DNA of 33,815 nucleotides, taken from Chloroflexota bacterium. Lineage in GTDB: Bacteria; Chloroflexota; Anaerolineae; B4-G1. A program made the position numbers and the translations under genes. The stretch lies in NCBI GenBank assembly GCA_024232355.1, contig JAAEPW010001364.1:1-33815 (forward strand). Direction: 5' to 3'. Position 1 is the first letter of the stretch. Each line of letters begins with the position of its first letter. A model generated the notes under the pieces. The model was not told where the DNA came from. It was given only the letters and a program-made list of their open reading frames with translations, and did not search any database. Below are positions 17,701 to 32,700 of this stretch, piece by piece.

Positions 17701-20700
17701 GGACGACTACCAGCGGATCAGGAGGCGGAATCTATAACCAGTCGAGCGCGGCGTTGACGATCTTGACCAGCACGCTGACCAACAACACGGCGGTCGGCAG
17801 CGGCGGCTGCATCAATAACCGGAACAACGTGGCCCTAACGATCATTAGCAGCACCCTGGAGAACAGTACGGCGAATGGTCATGGCGGTGCGATCAATTCC
17901 GCCTCTGGCAGCACCATCCACGTGATCAGCAGCACGCTCAATAATAATGATGCTTGCAGCAGTTGTTGGGGTGGTGGTATTTACAATGAAAACGGTACCC
18001 TGGTGCTGACCTATACGACCGTGAGCACCAGCACTGCCCGTCATGGAGCGGGCATTGGCAGCAACGGTGCCTCGGCATCCCTCTCGCTGTACGAGAGCAC
18101 CGTGTCCAATGGCACGGCCAATCAGTACGGTGGTGGCATTCGGGTCGCTAATGGCTCGGCCAGCATCATCAAAAGCACCATCAATGATAACACCTCGACG
18201 GGTAATGGGTATTGGGGTGGTGGCCTGTATCAGAATAGCGCCACAGTCAGCATACTCAACAGCACCTTTAGCAATAATAGCGCGGCTTGGGGCGGCGGTA
18301 TTGGCAAGGATGGCGGCTCACTCGTGATGACGTATACCACCGTAACCAGCAATACCGGCACCACCAACGGCGGCGGCCTCTACAATTTTAGCGGCTCGGC
18401 CAGCATGAACAATACCATTCTGGCCAACAGTCCGGCCGGCGGTGACTGTTTATCCACCGGGCCGCTCATCGATGGCGGCGCGAACCTGGTCGAGGACAAT
18501 ACTTGCAGTTTCCAAAACGGCGTTGACCCTGTCCTGGGGCCGCTGCAAAATAATGACGGGCGAACCTGGACTCATGCTTTGCTGTTCTCCAGCCCGGCCA
18601 TTGGCTCTGGCGATTGTGCTGTGGGCATCGCGACCGAGGATCAGCGTGGTATCGAACGTCCAAAAGGTGACGAGTGCGACATCGGCTCGTACGAGTATGA
18701 TGGCTCTATTTTTGTCGAGGCTAACGACGACGTTTTTGGCATTTTTATAGATCGCTCTGTAACGGTGGATGCGCCAGGGGTGATGTTCAATGATGGCAGC
18801 ACGAACCAGATCTCAGCCACTCTTATCACCTCACCGACCGTTGGGACGATGACCCTGAGCCTGGACGGCGGCTTTGTCTACACGCCCTCGGTCGGCTTTA
18901 GCGATCAGGTTACCTTTACCTACCAAGCCTGGGACAACATATCAACCACCGATACGGCGGTCGTCACATTGACCGTTTTCCCCTGCCAAACTACCTTGGA
19001 CAGCGGTGTAACCCTCTACGGCAGCCTGGACGCCAACGCTCTCCAGGATGGGGTGGATAATGCCTCCAGCGGCAATACGTTAAAGGTAGCCGGCACCTGT
19101 GCCGGCATCCAGGCTCGGGGCGGAAATGCCCAATCGGTATACATCAGTCAAACGATGACTATTATAGGAGGGTATACCTTTACCAACTGGATCACCTCCA
19201 ATCCTGGAATGCAACCCACTACTATTGACGCACGTGAAAATGGCCGGGTGGCTTATGTGCCGGTCACCTACAACGTGACCATGCAAGACATGCTCCTAAC
19301 CAACGGGTTTGCCAATGAGCGTCATGGCGGCAGTCTCTATGTTCAGGGCGTGCTGACCGTAACCGACAGTACTATATTTAGCAATACGTCCGCCAGTGGT
19401 TACGTGGCCCAAGCTCGAGGCGGCGGCTTTTACGTGGACGGGGGCACGGTCAACCTGATCAACACCACGGTTTATGGTAACAGTGCGATTGGGGTTGGGG
19501 TCAGTTCGCGTGAGGGTGGCGCATTCTATAATAACGGCGGCATCGTTACCGTGATCAGCAGCACTATTCATGATAATAGCACAACCAATCACCGTGGCGG
19601 CGGTTTTTACAATAACAGTGGCACAGTCACCGTAATCAGCAGCACCATTCGCGACAATAGTGCGCCCGGTGAGCAAGGAGGTGGCTTTTATTCTGTTGGC
19701 GGCGCGGTGACCGTGATCAGCAGCACACTGCGCGACAGTACCGCCGGCAGTTGGGGAGGCGGCCTGGTGAATCAATCTGGTCAGGTCACCTTCCGCAACA
19801 GCACGTTGAGCGGCAATGTGTCTGGCGGGCACGGCGGCGCTATCTATAATTATAATAACGTCAACACTGTGACTATTCTGGATGACTGCATCGTCCAGGA
19901 GAATTCGGCCAATAACGAGGGCGGCGCGGTGTTCAACTATAATAATGCAAACCTGATTGTGACCAGTACAACCTTTATCAGTAACACGGCCAACAGTCAC
20001 GGCGGGGCAATTGCCGCTCGATCTGGCAGCGACACGGACATTTTGAGCAGCACTTTGCGAGGCAATCAAGCCGGGAGTTGGGGCGGTGCCATTTACAACA
20101 ACAACGGCACGGTTACGCTGAATAACATCACCGCCACCAAGAACACAGGCACCTACGGCACGTTGGGCAACAATGACAGTTCATCCAAGCTGTATGTGAC
20201 CAACAGTACTTTGAGTGGAAACACGGTTAGCAGTGGTGGCGGCATTTACAACTCAAACGGCGACGTCGATCTGACCAACAGCGACGTCATCAGCAATACG
20301 GCTGGGACCGGGGGCGGTATTTACAGCCGCTACGGCTCGTCCCAACTTACCCTGACCGACAGTCGCATCAATTATAACAATGCCAGCGGTTCGGGTGGCG
20401 GTATTCATAATCAAGAAAACAGCGACATCACCTTGAACAATACTGAGGTCAGCACCAACACGGCCAACAGTAATGGCGGCGGCATTTCCAGCCAGAACAG
20501 TGGCTCACTGATTAATGCCACCAGTTGCACGTTCCGGAATAACCGGGCAATATCCGGCCAGGGGGGGGCGATCTTTAACTACTACCGGTCAACCACTACA
20601 CTGTCAGACACTAACGTGATCAGCAATACGGCCGGCAACCACGGTGGCGGCATTGCTAGCCGGAGTGCAGACAATGCGCCCACCAACTTGACAGTGATCA

Positions 20701-23700
20701 ACTCGACCATTTACGATAATGAGGCCGTCAGCGGACAAGGCGGCGGCATCTACAACGATCAATATGGCGTCCTGAATATCACCAACTCGAGCGTAAATTC
20801 CAACACGGCCGGCACCACCGGTGGTGGAATCAGCAGCCAAAGTTCGAACATCAACCGACCCGCAAGTGTGAATCTCCAAGATAGCTCTATCAGCAATAAC
20901 GTCGGAGGGGGCAACGGCGGCGGCATCTACCAGGGCAGCTACAGCACTGTTGATGCGACCAACACCACCGTCAGTTCCAACCGCTCCAACGTCGACGGTG
21001 GCGGTATCTACAACGCGAACGGCTATCTGACCCTCGAGCATCTCACCATCGCTTATAACGATGCCTCCGGCGATATTGGCGGCTTGTACCACAATGGTTT
21101 CACTTCTACCCTCACCAATACCATCGTCGCCGCCAACACCGACCTGGGCAACGACTCGCCCGATTGCGTTGTCACCACCATCTATTCCTTCACCCACGAT
21201 TACAATCTGATCGGCAACACGACCGGCTGCGGCGGCCTAGCGCCCGAAGCCAACGGATTGACCAACGTCTCAGCCCTGCTTGGCCCGCTCAGCATCTATG
21301 GCGGCGACACCGACAACCACATCCTGCGCACCGGCAGCCCGGCCTATAACTATATTCCCAACGGCGCCAGCGGCTGCGGCTCTACCTTTACCGCCGACCA
21401 GCGCACTATCTCCCGGCCCCAGGTCGGCGCTTGCGACATTGGCGCGAACGAGACCCAGTTGGTAGATGTTGAGATTTCCAAGGCCGTCACACCCACCCTC
21501 ACGGCAGCCAGCAGCATCATCACCTACACCCTCACTTTTAGCAATATCTCCAGTGATCCAGCCTACGGCGTCTATGTCACCGACACCTTTCCCATCAGCG
21601 TGACGGTGCAAGGCACGATCAGCAGCGGCGTGACTTTGGTCCAAAGCAATAATGGCCGGACCTACACCTGGTACGCCGACGAGATGTCTGGCGGGCAAAC
21701 GGGCATCATCACCGTGACGACGGTGTTGAGCACCTTACTCCCAAGTTGCGTGGTCGACAACACCACAGAGATCACGGTCACGGGCGTGGATTCGGTTACC
21801 ACCAACCACGACGACTCGGTCAGCGTCACCGTCTATCTCGAATCCGACGTGGAGATCGCCAAGATAGTGGCACCGTCGCTTGCCGTGCCCGCCCGGCTCA
21901 TCACCTACACCCTGACCTACACCAACAACGGCCCCCACCGGGCCGAGAACCTGATCATCACGGATGTCGTCCCGATCAGCCTGACAGTGCAGAACATTGT
22001 AACCAGCGGAGTCGGCTTGAACCAGAACAACGTGGGCAACACCTACACCTGGACCCACGCCGACGTGTGGCCCGGTCAGGGTGGCGTCATCACCATCACC
22101 GGCCTGGTGGACGATCCGTTAGCGGACGGCGTCTTTACCAACACGGCCATCATCAACTCGGATTCTGTGGATACTGATACAAACAACAGCACAGCCTCGG
22201 CCGAGATCACGGTTCCGCCAGTGCCCATAGTCGTGGCTATCAGTCCAGTCAGCAACACCCACACCGCACCTCTGACGTCTGCCGTCTCGGTCACCTACGA
22301 TCAGTTGATGGACCCGGCCACGGTTTTTACTCAGACCTATGCCGTCCACGCGATGCAGACCGGTTTCCTGAGCCAGACTATTAGCGTTAGTGGCGGACAG
22401 ATCACGCTCACTCCGCCACAGCCCTTTAGGCCGGGCGAATTTGTCCAGGCTAGCGCAACCCGGGGCACCTACAGCATCACGGGCACCCGTCCGCACTTGC
22501 CGACGGTGTGGCAATTCCGCGCGGCAGTTGGTGGTGGAAGCGCTCGTTTTGTAGATACCGGTCAATCTCTGGGCAGTTCCAACAGTTGGAAAGTAGCCTT
22601 GGGCGACCTGGACTTGGACGGTGACTTGGACGCTTTTGTGTCTAATGATAGCAACCAGGCGAACGAGGTATGGCTCAATGACGGCAGCGGAGACTTTACC
22701 TTGAGCCAGTCGCCGGGTAGTGGAAACAGTCGCTTTGTTAGCCTGGGAGATGTGGACCGTGATGGCGACCTGGACGCGGTGGTTTCCAATCGATCTGGAA
22801 ATCTAGAGATATGGTTGAACGATGGCAGCGGCAGCTTTGGCCCGGGCCAGGCCGCCAGCAGCGGTGACAATGCCGGTAACGCGGTGGGCGATCTGGATGG
22901 CGATGGCGACTTGGATATTTTGCAGACGTTGGGCAACGGAACGCGTGTCTTGATAAATGATGGTAGTGGCACCTTTGCCAACGTTCAATCGCCGACCGGT
23001 GGGTCTACTCAAATGGTCAGTCTGGGTGACCTGGATGGCGATGGTGATCTGGATGCTTTATTGGCCATTCGCGGTACCGGTGCGGAGCAAGTGCTTTTGA
23101 ATGACGGGAGTGGCACCTTTAGTGTGGGACCAACATTTGGTGCAGGAAATACCTGGCACGTGGCTCTGGGCGATCTAGACGACGATGGTGATCTGGATGC
23201 TGTCGTTTCTAATGGTACAGATGCTGACACGGTGTGGTTGAACAACGGCGACGCAACTTTTTCAATCCAGCAATCGTTCCCTGATTCAGGTTTGGGTAGT
23301 CGATGGCTTGACTTGGGTGATGTTGATGGCGATGGAGACCTGGATATTGCTGTAGGTACCTTGGTTTGGCTAAATGATGGCAGCGCCAATTTCGCCGATA
23401 GCGGTCAGAGTATCCTTGGAAACGGTGTCGGACTCGGTGACCTGGATGGCGATGGAGACCTGGATGCCTTCCTTGTCCAGAATGGAGACAACAAAGTCTG
23501 GTTGAATCAGGCCGCTGACCTTGAAATCAATAAAGTTGTCAATCCAACGACAGCCCCGGCTGGCTCGACCATCACCTACACCATCGTCTTTATCAACCAC
23601 GGGCCAGAACCGGCCTACGGCGTGGTCATCACCGATATCGTGCCCGTCAGCGCGACCAATACCAGTGTGGTCAGCACCACCGACGTCGCCCTCACCCAAC

Positions 23701-26700
23701 GCGGCGGCACGACCTACGCTTGGGACGTGGCCGATATCCCGGTCGGTCAGGGTGGCATTATTACCATCACTGGCGTGTTGAGCTACCCGCTGGATTGGGG
23801 CACATTCACCAACACTGCTACCATCACCGGCACGGTGGTGGATACATACACGGTGAACAACACCAGCGATGCCGGATTTGTGATCCAGTCCGCAGAACTG
23901 ACGATCGCTAAAGCGGTGGAGCCTGCCGTTGCCATTCCTGGTCAGGCCATCACCTATACGCTGACCTTTAGCAACCAGGGGAACTTGCTGGCTGCCGGTG
24001 TGGTCATCACCGACGAGGTCCCCATCAGCGTGACCCACAACAGCCTTGTCGTCGGTAGCAGCGCGTCTATCACTGCTACAGGCGGCATTAGCTATGTTTG
24101 GCAAGTGGAATCCTTGAGTCCTGGTGAGAACGGTGTCATCACTATCACCGGTGTGCTCAGCCGGCCGATGGCTTTGGGGACGTTCACCAACACAACCGTT
24201 ATCACCACGTCCAACGTGGATGGCGATCCCTTTAATAACGAGTCTGTGATTCCGCTTACGGTGCAAGCTGCCCCCGGCGGCGTGGCTGCCAACCTGCAAT
24301 TATGGCTCAAGGCGGATGTTGGAACCAAGAATGGTGGCGGTGATGTGGTCTCGGGCGCTATCGATGAATGGAAAGACCAATCAGGTAATGGGTTTGACGC
24401 ACTCGACACTGGCGGGCAACCTGTCCTTGCCGCTAGTGATAGTGCCTTTAATAGCCACCCGGTGCTCACTTGGGACAACGATGAGATGACTACTGCATCT
24501 GCTCTCACATTCGATGCGGATGGGATATCGATCTTTGCCGCTGCCAGTCGAGATGGATCGTCAGGTACATTTGGGCGTATTATCAATAATCAAGATAACG
24601 AACGAATTTACTTTGGCACCAACAGCAGTGGCACTCGATTTGGTACCCAATACGAAGATGGAAGCTGGGATGGAAATAACTGGGATACAGGTTTCACAAT
24701 GGCTGTTGATACGACCTACATCCTGGCCTCAGTTTTTGATGGTACCTCATCTCTGACTGAAGATCCGTATGTCAATGGTCAAGCCCTTGCCCCTGATAGC
24801 ACGACCCACGAATGGACTGCCTTTAGCGATGAATTGAGCCTTGGTCGTGATGCGAATTCGAACACACAGTCCTGGAGAGGCAAAGTTTCCGAGGTGATCG
24901 TCTACAAGGGCGATATCGACACGATTTCAGCCGTCGCGCGCCAGCAGATTGAATCCTACCTGGCCCTCAAATACGGCGTCACCCTCGATAGCAGTGTGGA
25001 CTATGTGGCGTCCGACGGCACGATCGTCTATGCTAGTACCGGCAGCCAGGTTGGCTACACCAACGACATTGCCGGTATCGGCCTCGACGTGGGCAGCGCG
25101 CTCACTCAAACGACCTCGAGCAGCGTCAACCCCGACAGCCTCGTCACCATCACCGGCACGCTGCCCAGCATCGCCGACACCGAATTCCTCGTCTGGGGCA
25201 ACGACGGGATTGCCGTAGGCAACGTAGTGCAAGAGACTGTCAGCGGCACCGATTACGAGCGCATCGAGCGGGTTTGGCGGGTGCAAGAGACTGGCGAGAC
25301 CGGCAGTCTCTCGGTCTCGTTCGATCTGAGCAGCTTGGGTTACGAGCGCCAAAACGGCGACTTGGCCCTGCTGATCGACAATGATCTCGCTTTCTCCAAC
25401 GCCGCCCTGCACACCACTGGCCGCGCGGTCAATGGGGGTGTAGTTAGCTTTACGGGCGTGAATTTCAACGACGGCGACTATTTCAGCCTGGTCTTGCAGC
25501 AAAGCCCCACGGTCACGTTGTCGGCAGCCCCCACGGACATTCTCGAAAACGGCGGCACGAGCATACTGACTGCTACGTTGAACTATACCTCTAGCATAGC
25601 GGTGACGGTCAACTTGACCTACTCGGACAGTGCCACCGGTCCGGGCGCGGGTGCCGGCGACGACTTTGACGGCGCTTCCGCCATCGTGGTTGCCAGCGGA
25701 GCTTTGAACAACGCCATCACCTTGACCACCAACGACGATGCCGTCATCGAAGGGGATGAAGACATCGTTGCCGATATCGATACCATCACCAACGGCGTAG
25801 AGAGCGGTGTCCAGCAGGTCACGGTAACCATCGTGGATAACGACGTTGACCTGGTTATCAACAAGATGGTCACACCGCCCGCTGCCAACGCTGGTGACCC
25901 CGTCACCTACACCCTGTCCTTTTCCAACCCCTTCCCTTCCACCGCCACTGGCGTGGTCATTACCGACACGATCCCCGTCACCTTTACAGTGCAGAGCGTC
26001 ATCTCTAGCGGCGTCGCCATCACTGATACAGGCACAGTTCCGGCTTACGTCTGGAACGTGCAAGACCTGGCATCCGGACAGAGCGGCATTATTACTCTCA
26101 CTGGCGTGATTTCCAGCCCGTTGCCGCCGCACACTTTTAGCAACACCGTCGTTATTGCCACTATGTCGATGGATACGGATATAAACAATAACACCAATGC
26201 TGTCGAACTGTTGGTCCGCTCCGCCGAGTTGGCGATCAACAAAGCCGTTGACGTGCCCACCGCAAACCCCGGCGATCCCATCACTTACACCCTGGCCTTT
26301 ACCAACGCAGGCAACCTGGCAGCAACCGGTGTTGTCATCACCGATGTTGTGCCCGTCAGTGTGACCCACGCCAGCCTTGGTTTTGACAATAGCGTCACCA
26401 TCACAGCCACGAGCAGCATCAGCTATGTCTGGAATGTCGCTGATTTGGCCGCCGGTCAGAGTGGCGTCATCACCATCACCGGCGTGCTCAGCAACCCGTT
26501 GGCGGTTGGCACGTTCACCAACACTACAGCCATCGCCACTGATTGGAACGAGTACGACACATCCGATAACAACAGCGCCGCCAGCATCACTGTGCCGAAC
26601 ATTGCGCCGGTGACCGCCAACGACGCTTATACCACAGCCGAGGATATTGTGCTGAACGTGTCCGCACCGGGCGTACTCGGCAACGACATCGACGACAATG

Positions 26701-29700
26701 ATGATACACTCACGGTGAGCCTGGTAATCGATGTAGCCACAGGTACACTTGACCTCAATGCTGACGGTTCGTTCGCCTACACTCCCACCCTCGACTTTTT
26801 CGGCACCGTCACATTCACCTACCGCGCCAACGATGGCACCGTTGATTCCAACGACGCCACCGCCACTATCAACGTCACTCCGGTCAACGATGCGCCCGTC
26901 GCTGTATCCGATGCCTTTGTCACTGATGAGGACACATCTTTCAACGATACCTTTACCGCAAGCGACGTGGATGATGTCTCCCTGGTTTATGGCGTCTTTA
27001 TCGCACCAACTTATGGCAGTGTCGTGATCACCGATGTGAATTCGGGCAATTTCACCTACACACCCACCAACCAGGCCGCAACCTACACGGATACCTTTAC
27101 GTTCATCGTCACCGACACCGGCAGCCTGACCGACACGGCCCTCGTGACCATCACCGTCACCGCCGACCCTGATGCCGATCTGGTCATCGACAAATCGGTC
27201 GAGCCATCCGCTACCGACCCCAGTGATACCATCACCTATACCCTGGTTTACACCAACACAGGGCCGGACCCAGCCTCCGGCGTGGTCATCACCGATAACG
27301 TGCCGGTCAGCGTGACTCACAGCAGTCTCGGTTTTGATAGCAGTGGTGCGCAAATCACCGCCACGGGCAGCATCAGTTACGTTTGGAATGTGGCTGATCT
27401 GGGTGTGGGGGCAGGCGGCATTATCACCATCACCGGCGTGTTGAGCGAGCCGCTGGCTTGGGGAGCGTTTGACAACACGACGGTCATCACTGGTGCGGTG
27501 TTGGATACCAGTACGGCCAACAACACTGACCAGGTTGGGCTGACGGTGCAAAATGTCGCACCCGTCATCAGTGATGCCACCCGCAGCGTATTCGAGACGG
27601 CCGCCAACGGCACCAACGTCGGTACGCCGATCCCGGCCGCTGATGCTAACGCCGATGCGTTGAACTATTCCATCATGGCTGGTAACGGTGATGGCGTCTT
27701 TGCCATCCATGCCAGTTCCGGCCAGATCACGGTGACCGACAACACCACTCTGGATTACGAGGCCACATCGCAATACGTTTTGACTGTGCTCGTCTCTGAC
27801 GGTGCATTGACCAACACAGCAGCGATAACGATCACTGTCATTGACGTGGATGCGGACATGGTTATCAGCAAAGTGGTTGCGCCAGGATCAGCTGTGCCTG
27901 GTCAATCCATCACCTATACGTTGGTCTTTACCAGCAACGGGCCAGACATCGCCGCGGGTGTGGTCATCACCGATATTGTGCCTGTCAGCATCACAAACAC
28001 CAGCGTGCTCAGTGCTTGCGACATCACCATCACGCCGCGCGGCGGCACGACCTATGCCTGGGACGTGGCCGATATGAGTCCCGGTCAGGGCGGCGTTATC
28101 ACCATTACGGGTGTTTTGAGCCAGGTCTTGCCCACGGGTTCCTTTACAAACACGGTCATTATTTCTGGTACAGTGGTGGATCCTGATTCGACCAACAACA
28201 CTGGCCAAGCGGAACTGGTGGTGCAGAATGTGGCCCCAGTCATCACCGGCGCCGTCCACAGCGTAGCCGAGAGCGCGACCGACGGCACCAACGTCGGTAC
28301 GCCGGTTTCGGCCAGTGATGCCAACGACGATGCGTTGAGCTACTCGATCACCGCTGGCAACGGCGACGGTGTCTTTGGCATCAACTTGGGTTCTGGCCAA
28401 ATATCGGTTGTCGATAATGTCAACCTGGATTACGAGACCACGTCCCAGTACGTTCTGACCGTGGCTGCGACCGATGGCGGTCTGACCAGCACAGCGGCGG
28501 TGACGGTCACCGTACTCAACGATATAGATGCCAATCTATCCATCAGCAAATCGGTCGTGCCGGCGACGGCGGTGCCGGGTCAGATCGTCACCTACACGTT
28601 GACCTTTGGCAATATCGGGCTAGACGTCGCCGCGGGCGTGGTTATCACCGATATCGTGCCCGTCAGCGTGACCAATACCAGCGTCGTCAGTGCCAGTGAT
28701 GTCATTATCACACCGCGCGGCGGTGTGACCTATGCTTGGGACGTGGCAGATATGAGTACCGGCCAAGGTGGCGTCATTACCATCACTGGCGTCTTGAGCG
28801 AGCCGTTACCCATCAGTATCTTTACCAATACTGCGACCATCACCACGACCGTCGTGGATGCTGACGCCCTCAATAACGCCGATCAGGCTGACGTGACGAT
28901 ACAGAACGGTGCCCCTGTCGCGGGCGACGATATCGATAGCACTAGTGAAGATGTCCCTGTGATCATCAACGTGTTGTCCAATGACACCGACCCGAATGCC
29001 GATAGCTTGACCATCACAACGGTGAGCACAACTACTTTTGGAACTGTCTCGATCAGCGGTACGACGCAACTTGTCTACACCCCGACGAATCGCACGGCAA
29101 ACTATGATGCGGTCTTTGGCTACACAGTATCCGATTCAAGTTTGGACGACACTGCAACGGTCACGGTCAGCGTGACCGCCGACAACGATCCACCGTCCGC
29201 CGCCGACGATAGTGCTGCCGCGGATGAGGACACCAGTGTATCCCGGCTGACGGCGGTCAGCGACCCGGACACCGATGACACCTTTGATTATAGCCTCGCT
29301 GTTTCACCGGCCTATGGTAGCGCCAGCGTCAACTCGCTCACCGGGACGTGGTTCTACACACCGACCAACCGCTCGACCAGCTATGTGGACGTCTTTACCG
29401 TCACCGTCACCGATACCGGATTCAACACCGACACTGCCACTATGGTCATCACCGTCACCGCCGACAACGACGCGCCGGTCGCGGTGAATGATACGGCCGC
29501 CACCGACGAGTATACCCCGGTGACGCTCAGTGTGCTGGCGAACGACAGCGATCCCGATATGGACCAGGCGTTGAACATTGGTTCGGTGAGCGTGCCCGCC
29601 TATGGCAGCGTGATCATCAGCGGCACCACTCAACTTGTGTACACACCGACTGAGCGCACGGTGAGTTACGTCGAGGTGCTCACCTACACGGCGGATGATG

Positions 29701-32700
29701 GCAGCTTGAATGATACGGCTGCCGTCACCATCACCGTCACTGCCGTCAACGCGACCCCGGTCGCCGTCAGCGACAGCGCCATGACTGACGAGGAGGTCCC
29801 CGTTGCCATCAACGTACTGGTCAACGACAGCGACGTGGATGGACCAGGTCTGAGCGTGGGCGCGGTCGGGATGCCTGCCAACGGCAGTGCCAGCACCGAC
29901 GGCGCGGTGGTCGTTTACACTCCCACCCTTGATTTTACTGGCATTGATATCTTTACCTACACCGTCACCGACGGCAACTCGAGCGATACGGCAGCGGTGA
30001 GCGTCACTGTGAACGCGGTGAACGATGCCCCCGTCATCACCGAGGGAGCATCCATTGCTGTCACGATGGACGAAGATAGCACGCCAACATCCTTTAACCT
30101 GACCCTCCACGCCACCGACGTAGACGGCGACACATTGACCTGGAGCGTCAGCAGCCTGGCGAGCCACGGCACGGCCCTGGTCAGTGGTACAGGTACATCC
30201 CAAGTCATAGGCTATGCACCCGACGCTGATTATAATGGCATTGATCGCTTTGCGGTGCAGGTCGAGGATGGAAACGGCGGCCGCGCTACCATCGTTGTCA
30301 ACGTCACCATTGACCCGGTCAATGATGCTCCCAGCGCGGCGGACGACGTCTACAGCGTCGTTGAGAACAGCGTTGACGTCGTCTTGAACGTGCTTTGGAA
30401 CGACACTATGGCCCCGGACGCGGGCGAGGTGTTGGCGATCATCGCTGTGGAAACCGCGTCGGCGGGCACGGTCAGTATCAATGCGACCAGTGACGCCCTT
30501 GTTTACACCGCCGCTCCTGGTACATACACTGAGAGCTTTACGTATACCATCTCGGACGGAAACGGTGGTGTTAATGCTGCCACTGTCTTTATGAGCGTGG
30601 ACAATGTCAACGATGCCCCCGTCGCTGCGGGCGATGCTTTGAGCGTGGTCGAGGACAGCGTGGGCAACGCACTCGACGTGCTCCACAATGATCATGATCC
30701 CGACGTTGGAGACGTTTTGTCCATCACCGCTGTCGGCAGCGCGGCAAATGGCACGGTGAACATCAGTGGTACGACCAGCTTGCTCTACACCCCCGCGGCG
30801 GACTTTGACGGTGTGGACACCGTCACCTACACGGTGAGCGACGGAAGCCTGGACGATACCGCGATGGTGACCATCACTGTGAATGCGGTCAACGATACGC
30901 CCATCATCACCGAGGGAACCGCGGTCACTGTCACGATGGACGAGGATGGCACGCCGGTACCCTTTGGCCTGACGCTCAACGCCACCGACGTTGACGGCGA
31001 CACACTGACGTGGAGCATTCGCAGTCCGGCGATCTATGGCACGGCTTTGGCCAACGGCACAGGCACATCCAAGGTGATCGCGTACACGCCTGATGCTAAT
31101 TACAACGGCAGCGATAGCTTTGCAGTGCGCGTTGCGGATGGGAACGGTGGTCACGATACTATCATCATCAATGTCACCATCGACCCGCAAAACGACAATC
31201 CCGACGCGATGGACGACACCTATAGCGTCCTCGAGAACAGCACCGGCGTCACGCTGCCCGTGCTGGGCAATGACACCGCCGCTCCGGACACGGGCGAGAC
31301 GCTGACCATCATCGCCCTGGGCACCGCGCCGACGGGTGTGGTTGTGGTCGGCGTGCTCAGCGATACCCTCGTCTACACCGCTGCTCCCGGTCTGTACACT
31401 GAGAGCTTTACGTACACCGTCTCGGACGGTAACGGCGGGTTTGACGCCGCCACCGTCTATATGAGCGTGGACAATGTCAACGATGCCCCTGTCGCCGTGG
31501 ATGACACATTTAGCGTGGACGAGGACAGCACGGACAATATGCTCGATGTTCTCTTTAATAACTATGATCCCGACATTGGCGATATGTTGAGCATCACCGC
31601 CGTTAGCAACGCCGCCAATGGCGTGGTGGTCATCAGCGGTACCACCAGCCTGCGCTACACCCCGACGGCGGACGTGAACGGTATGGACGTCGTCACTTAC
31701 GCGGTGGGCAGCGACGGTGGCTTGAGCGACGTCGCAACGGTGACCATCACCATCAGGGCCCTTAACGACGTCCCGGCCTTTAGCAGTTCCCCGGTCACAA
31801 CCGCGACCGAGGATACGGCCTACAGCTATAGCATCTCGGCCGGTGACGCTGATCTGGGGGCGACATTGTCCATCGTCGCACTGACCCAACCGGCCTGGTT
31901 GGTCTTGGCCGACAATGGCGATGGCTCGGCGACCCTAAGCGGCATCCCGACCAACGCCGACGTGGGCGGCCACGCCGTCAGTCTGCAAGTTGAGGACGAT
32001 GCCGGGGCCACAGATACGCAGGCCTTTACCATCACGGTGAACAATACGAACGACGCGCCCGCCTTTACCAGCAGCCCGGTCACGGCGGCGACAGAAGATG
32101 TGACTTACACGTACAGCATCGTCTCCAATGACGAGGACGTGGGCGATACGTTGTCCATCACCGCGCCGACACAGCCCACTTGGCTGGCGTTGACCGATAA
32201 TGGTGATGGGACGGCGACGCTGACGGGAACTCCGATCAACGCCGACGTAGGCAACAACGCCGGCAGTTTGCAAGTCGAGGATGGCGTTGGAGCAACCGGC
32301 ATGCAGACCTTTACTATCGCCGTGATCAATATGAACGATGCACCGGTCGCCGTGGATGATGGTATTGTGACCAGCGAGGACACACCAATCGGTATCTTTG
32401 TGTTGTCGAATGACATCGATGTGGACGGGCCAGTCCTGAGCGTGACTGCGGTGGGCACACCCGCCAACGGCACAGTCTCGATCAATGGTACAACACAGAT
32501 CGTGTACACTCCCACGCTCCACTTTAACGGCACCGACACCTTTACCTATACCGTTAGTGATGGCAGCTTGAGTGATACGGGTCTTGTCACTGTTACTGTC
32601 ACCGGTATCAACAACGCGCCGGTGGCTGTAGGCGATACCGCGACGACTGATGAAGATACGTTGGTTGCCATCAATGTGTTGTCCAACGATACGGATGTGG

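Noticed and set aside
24927..27773. Minus-strand ORF of 948 codons inside the giant gene
   Set aside because: It is exactly in register with the sense codons. It stays open because the sense frame almost never uses TTA, CTA or TCA. It has a low-complexity His/Gly/Asp/Val composition, no domain and no ribosome site.
29304..31889. Minus-strand ORF of 861 codons
   Set aside because: Same in-register shadow of the repeat-coding strand; the composition mirrors the sense repeats.
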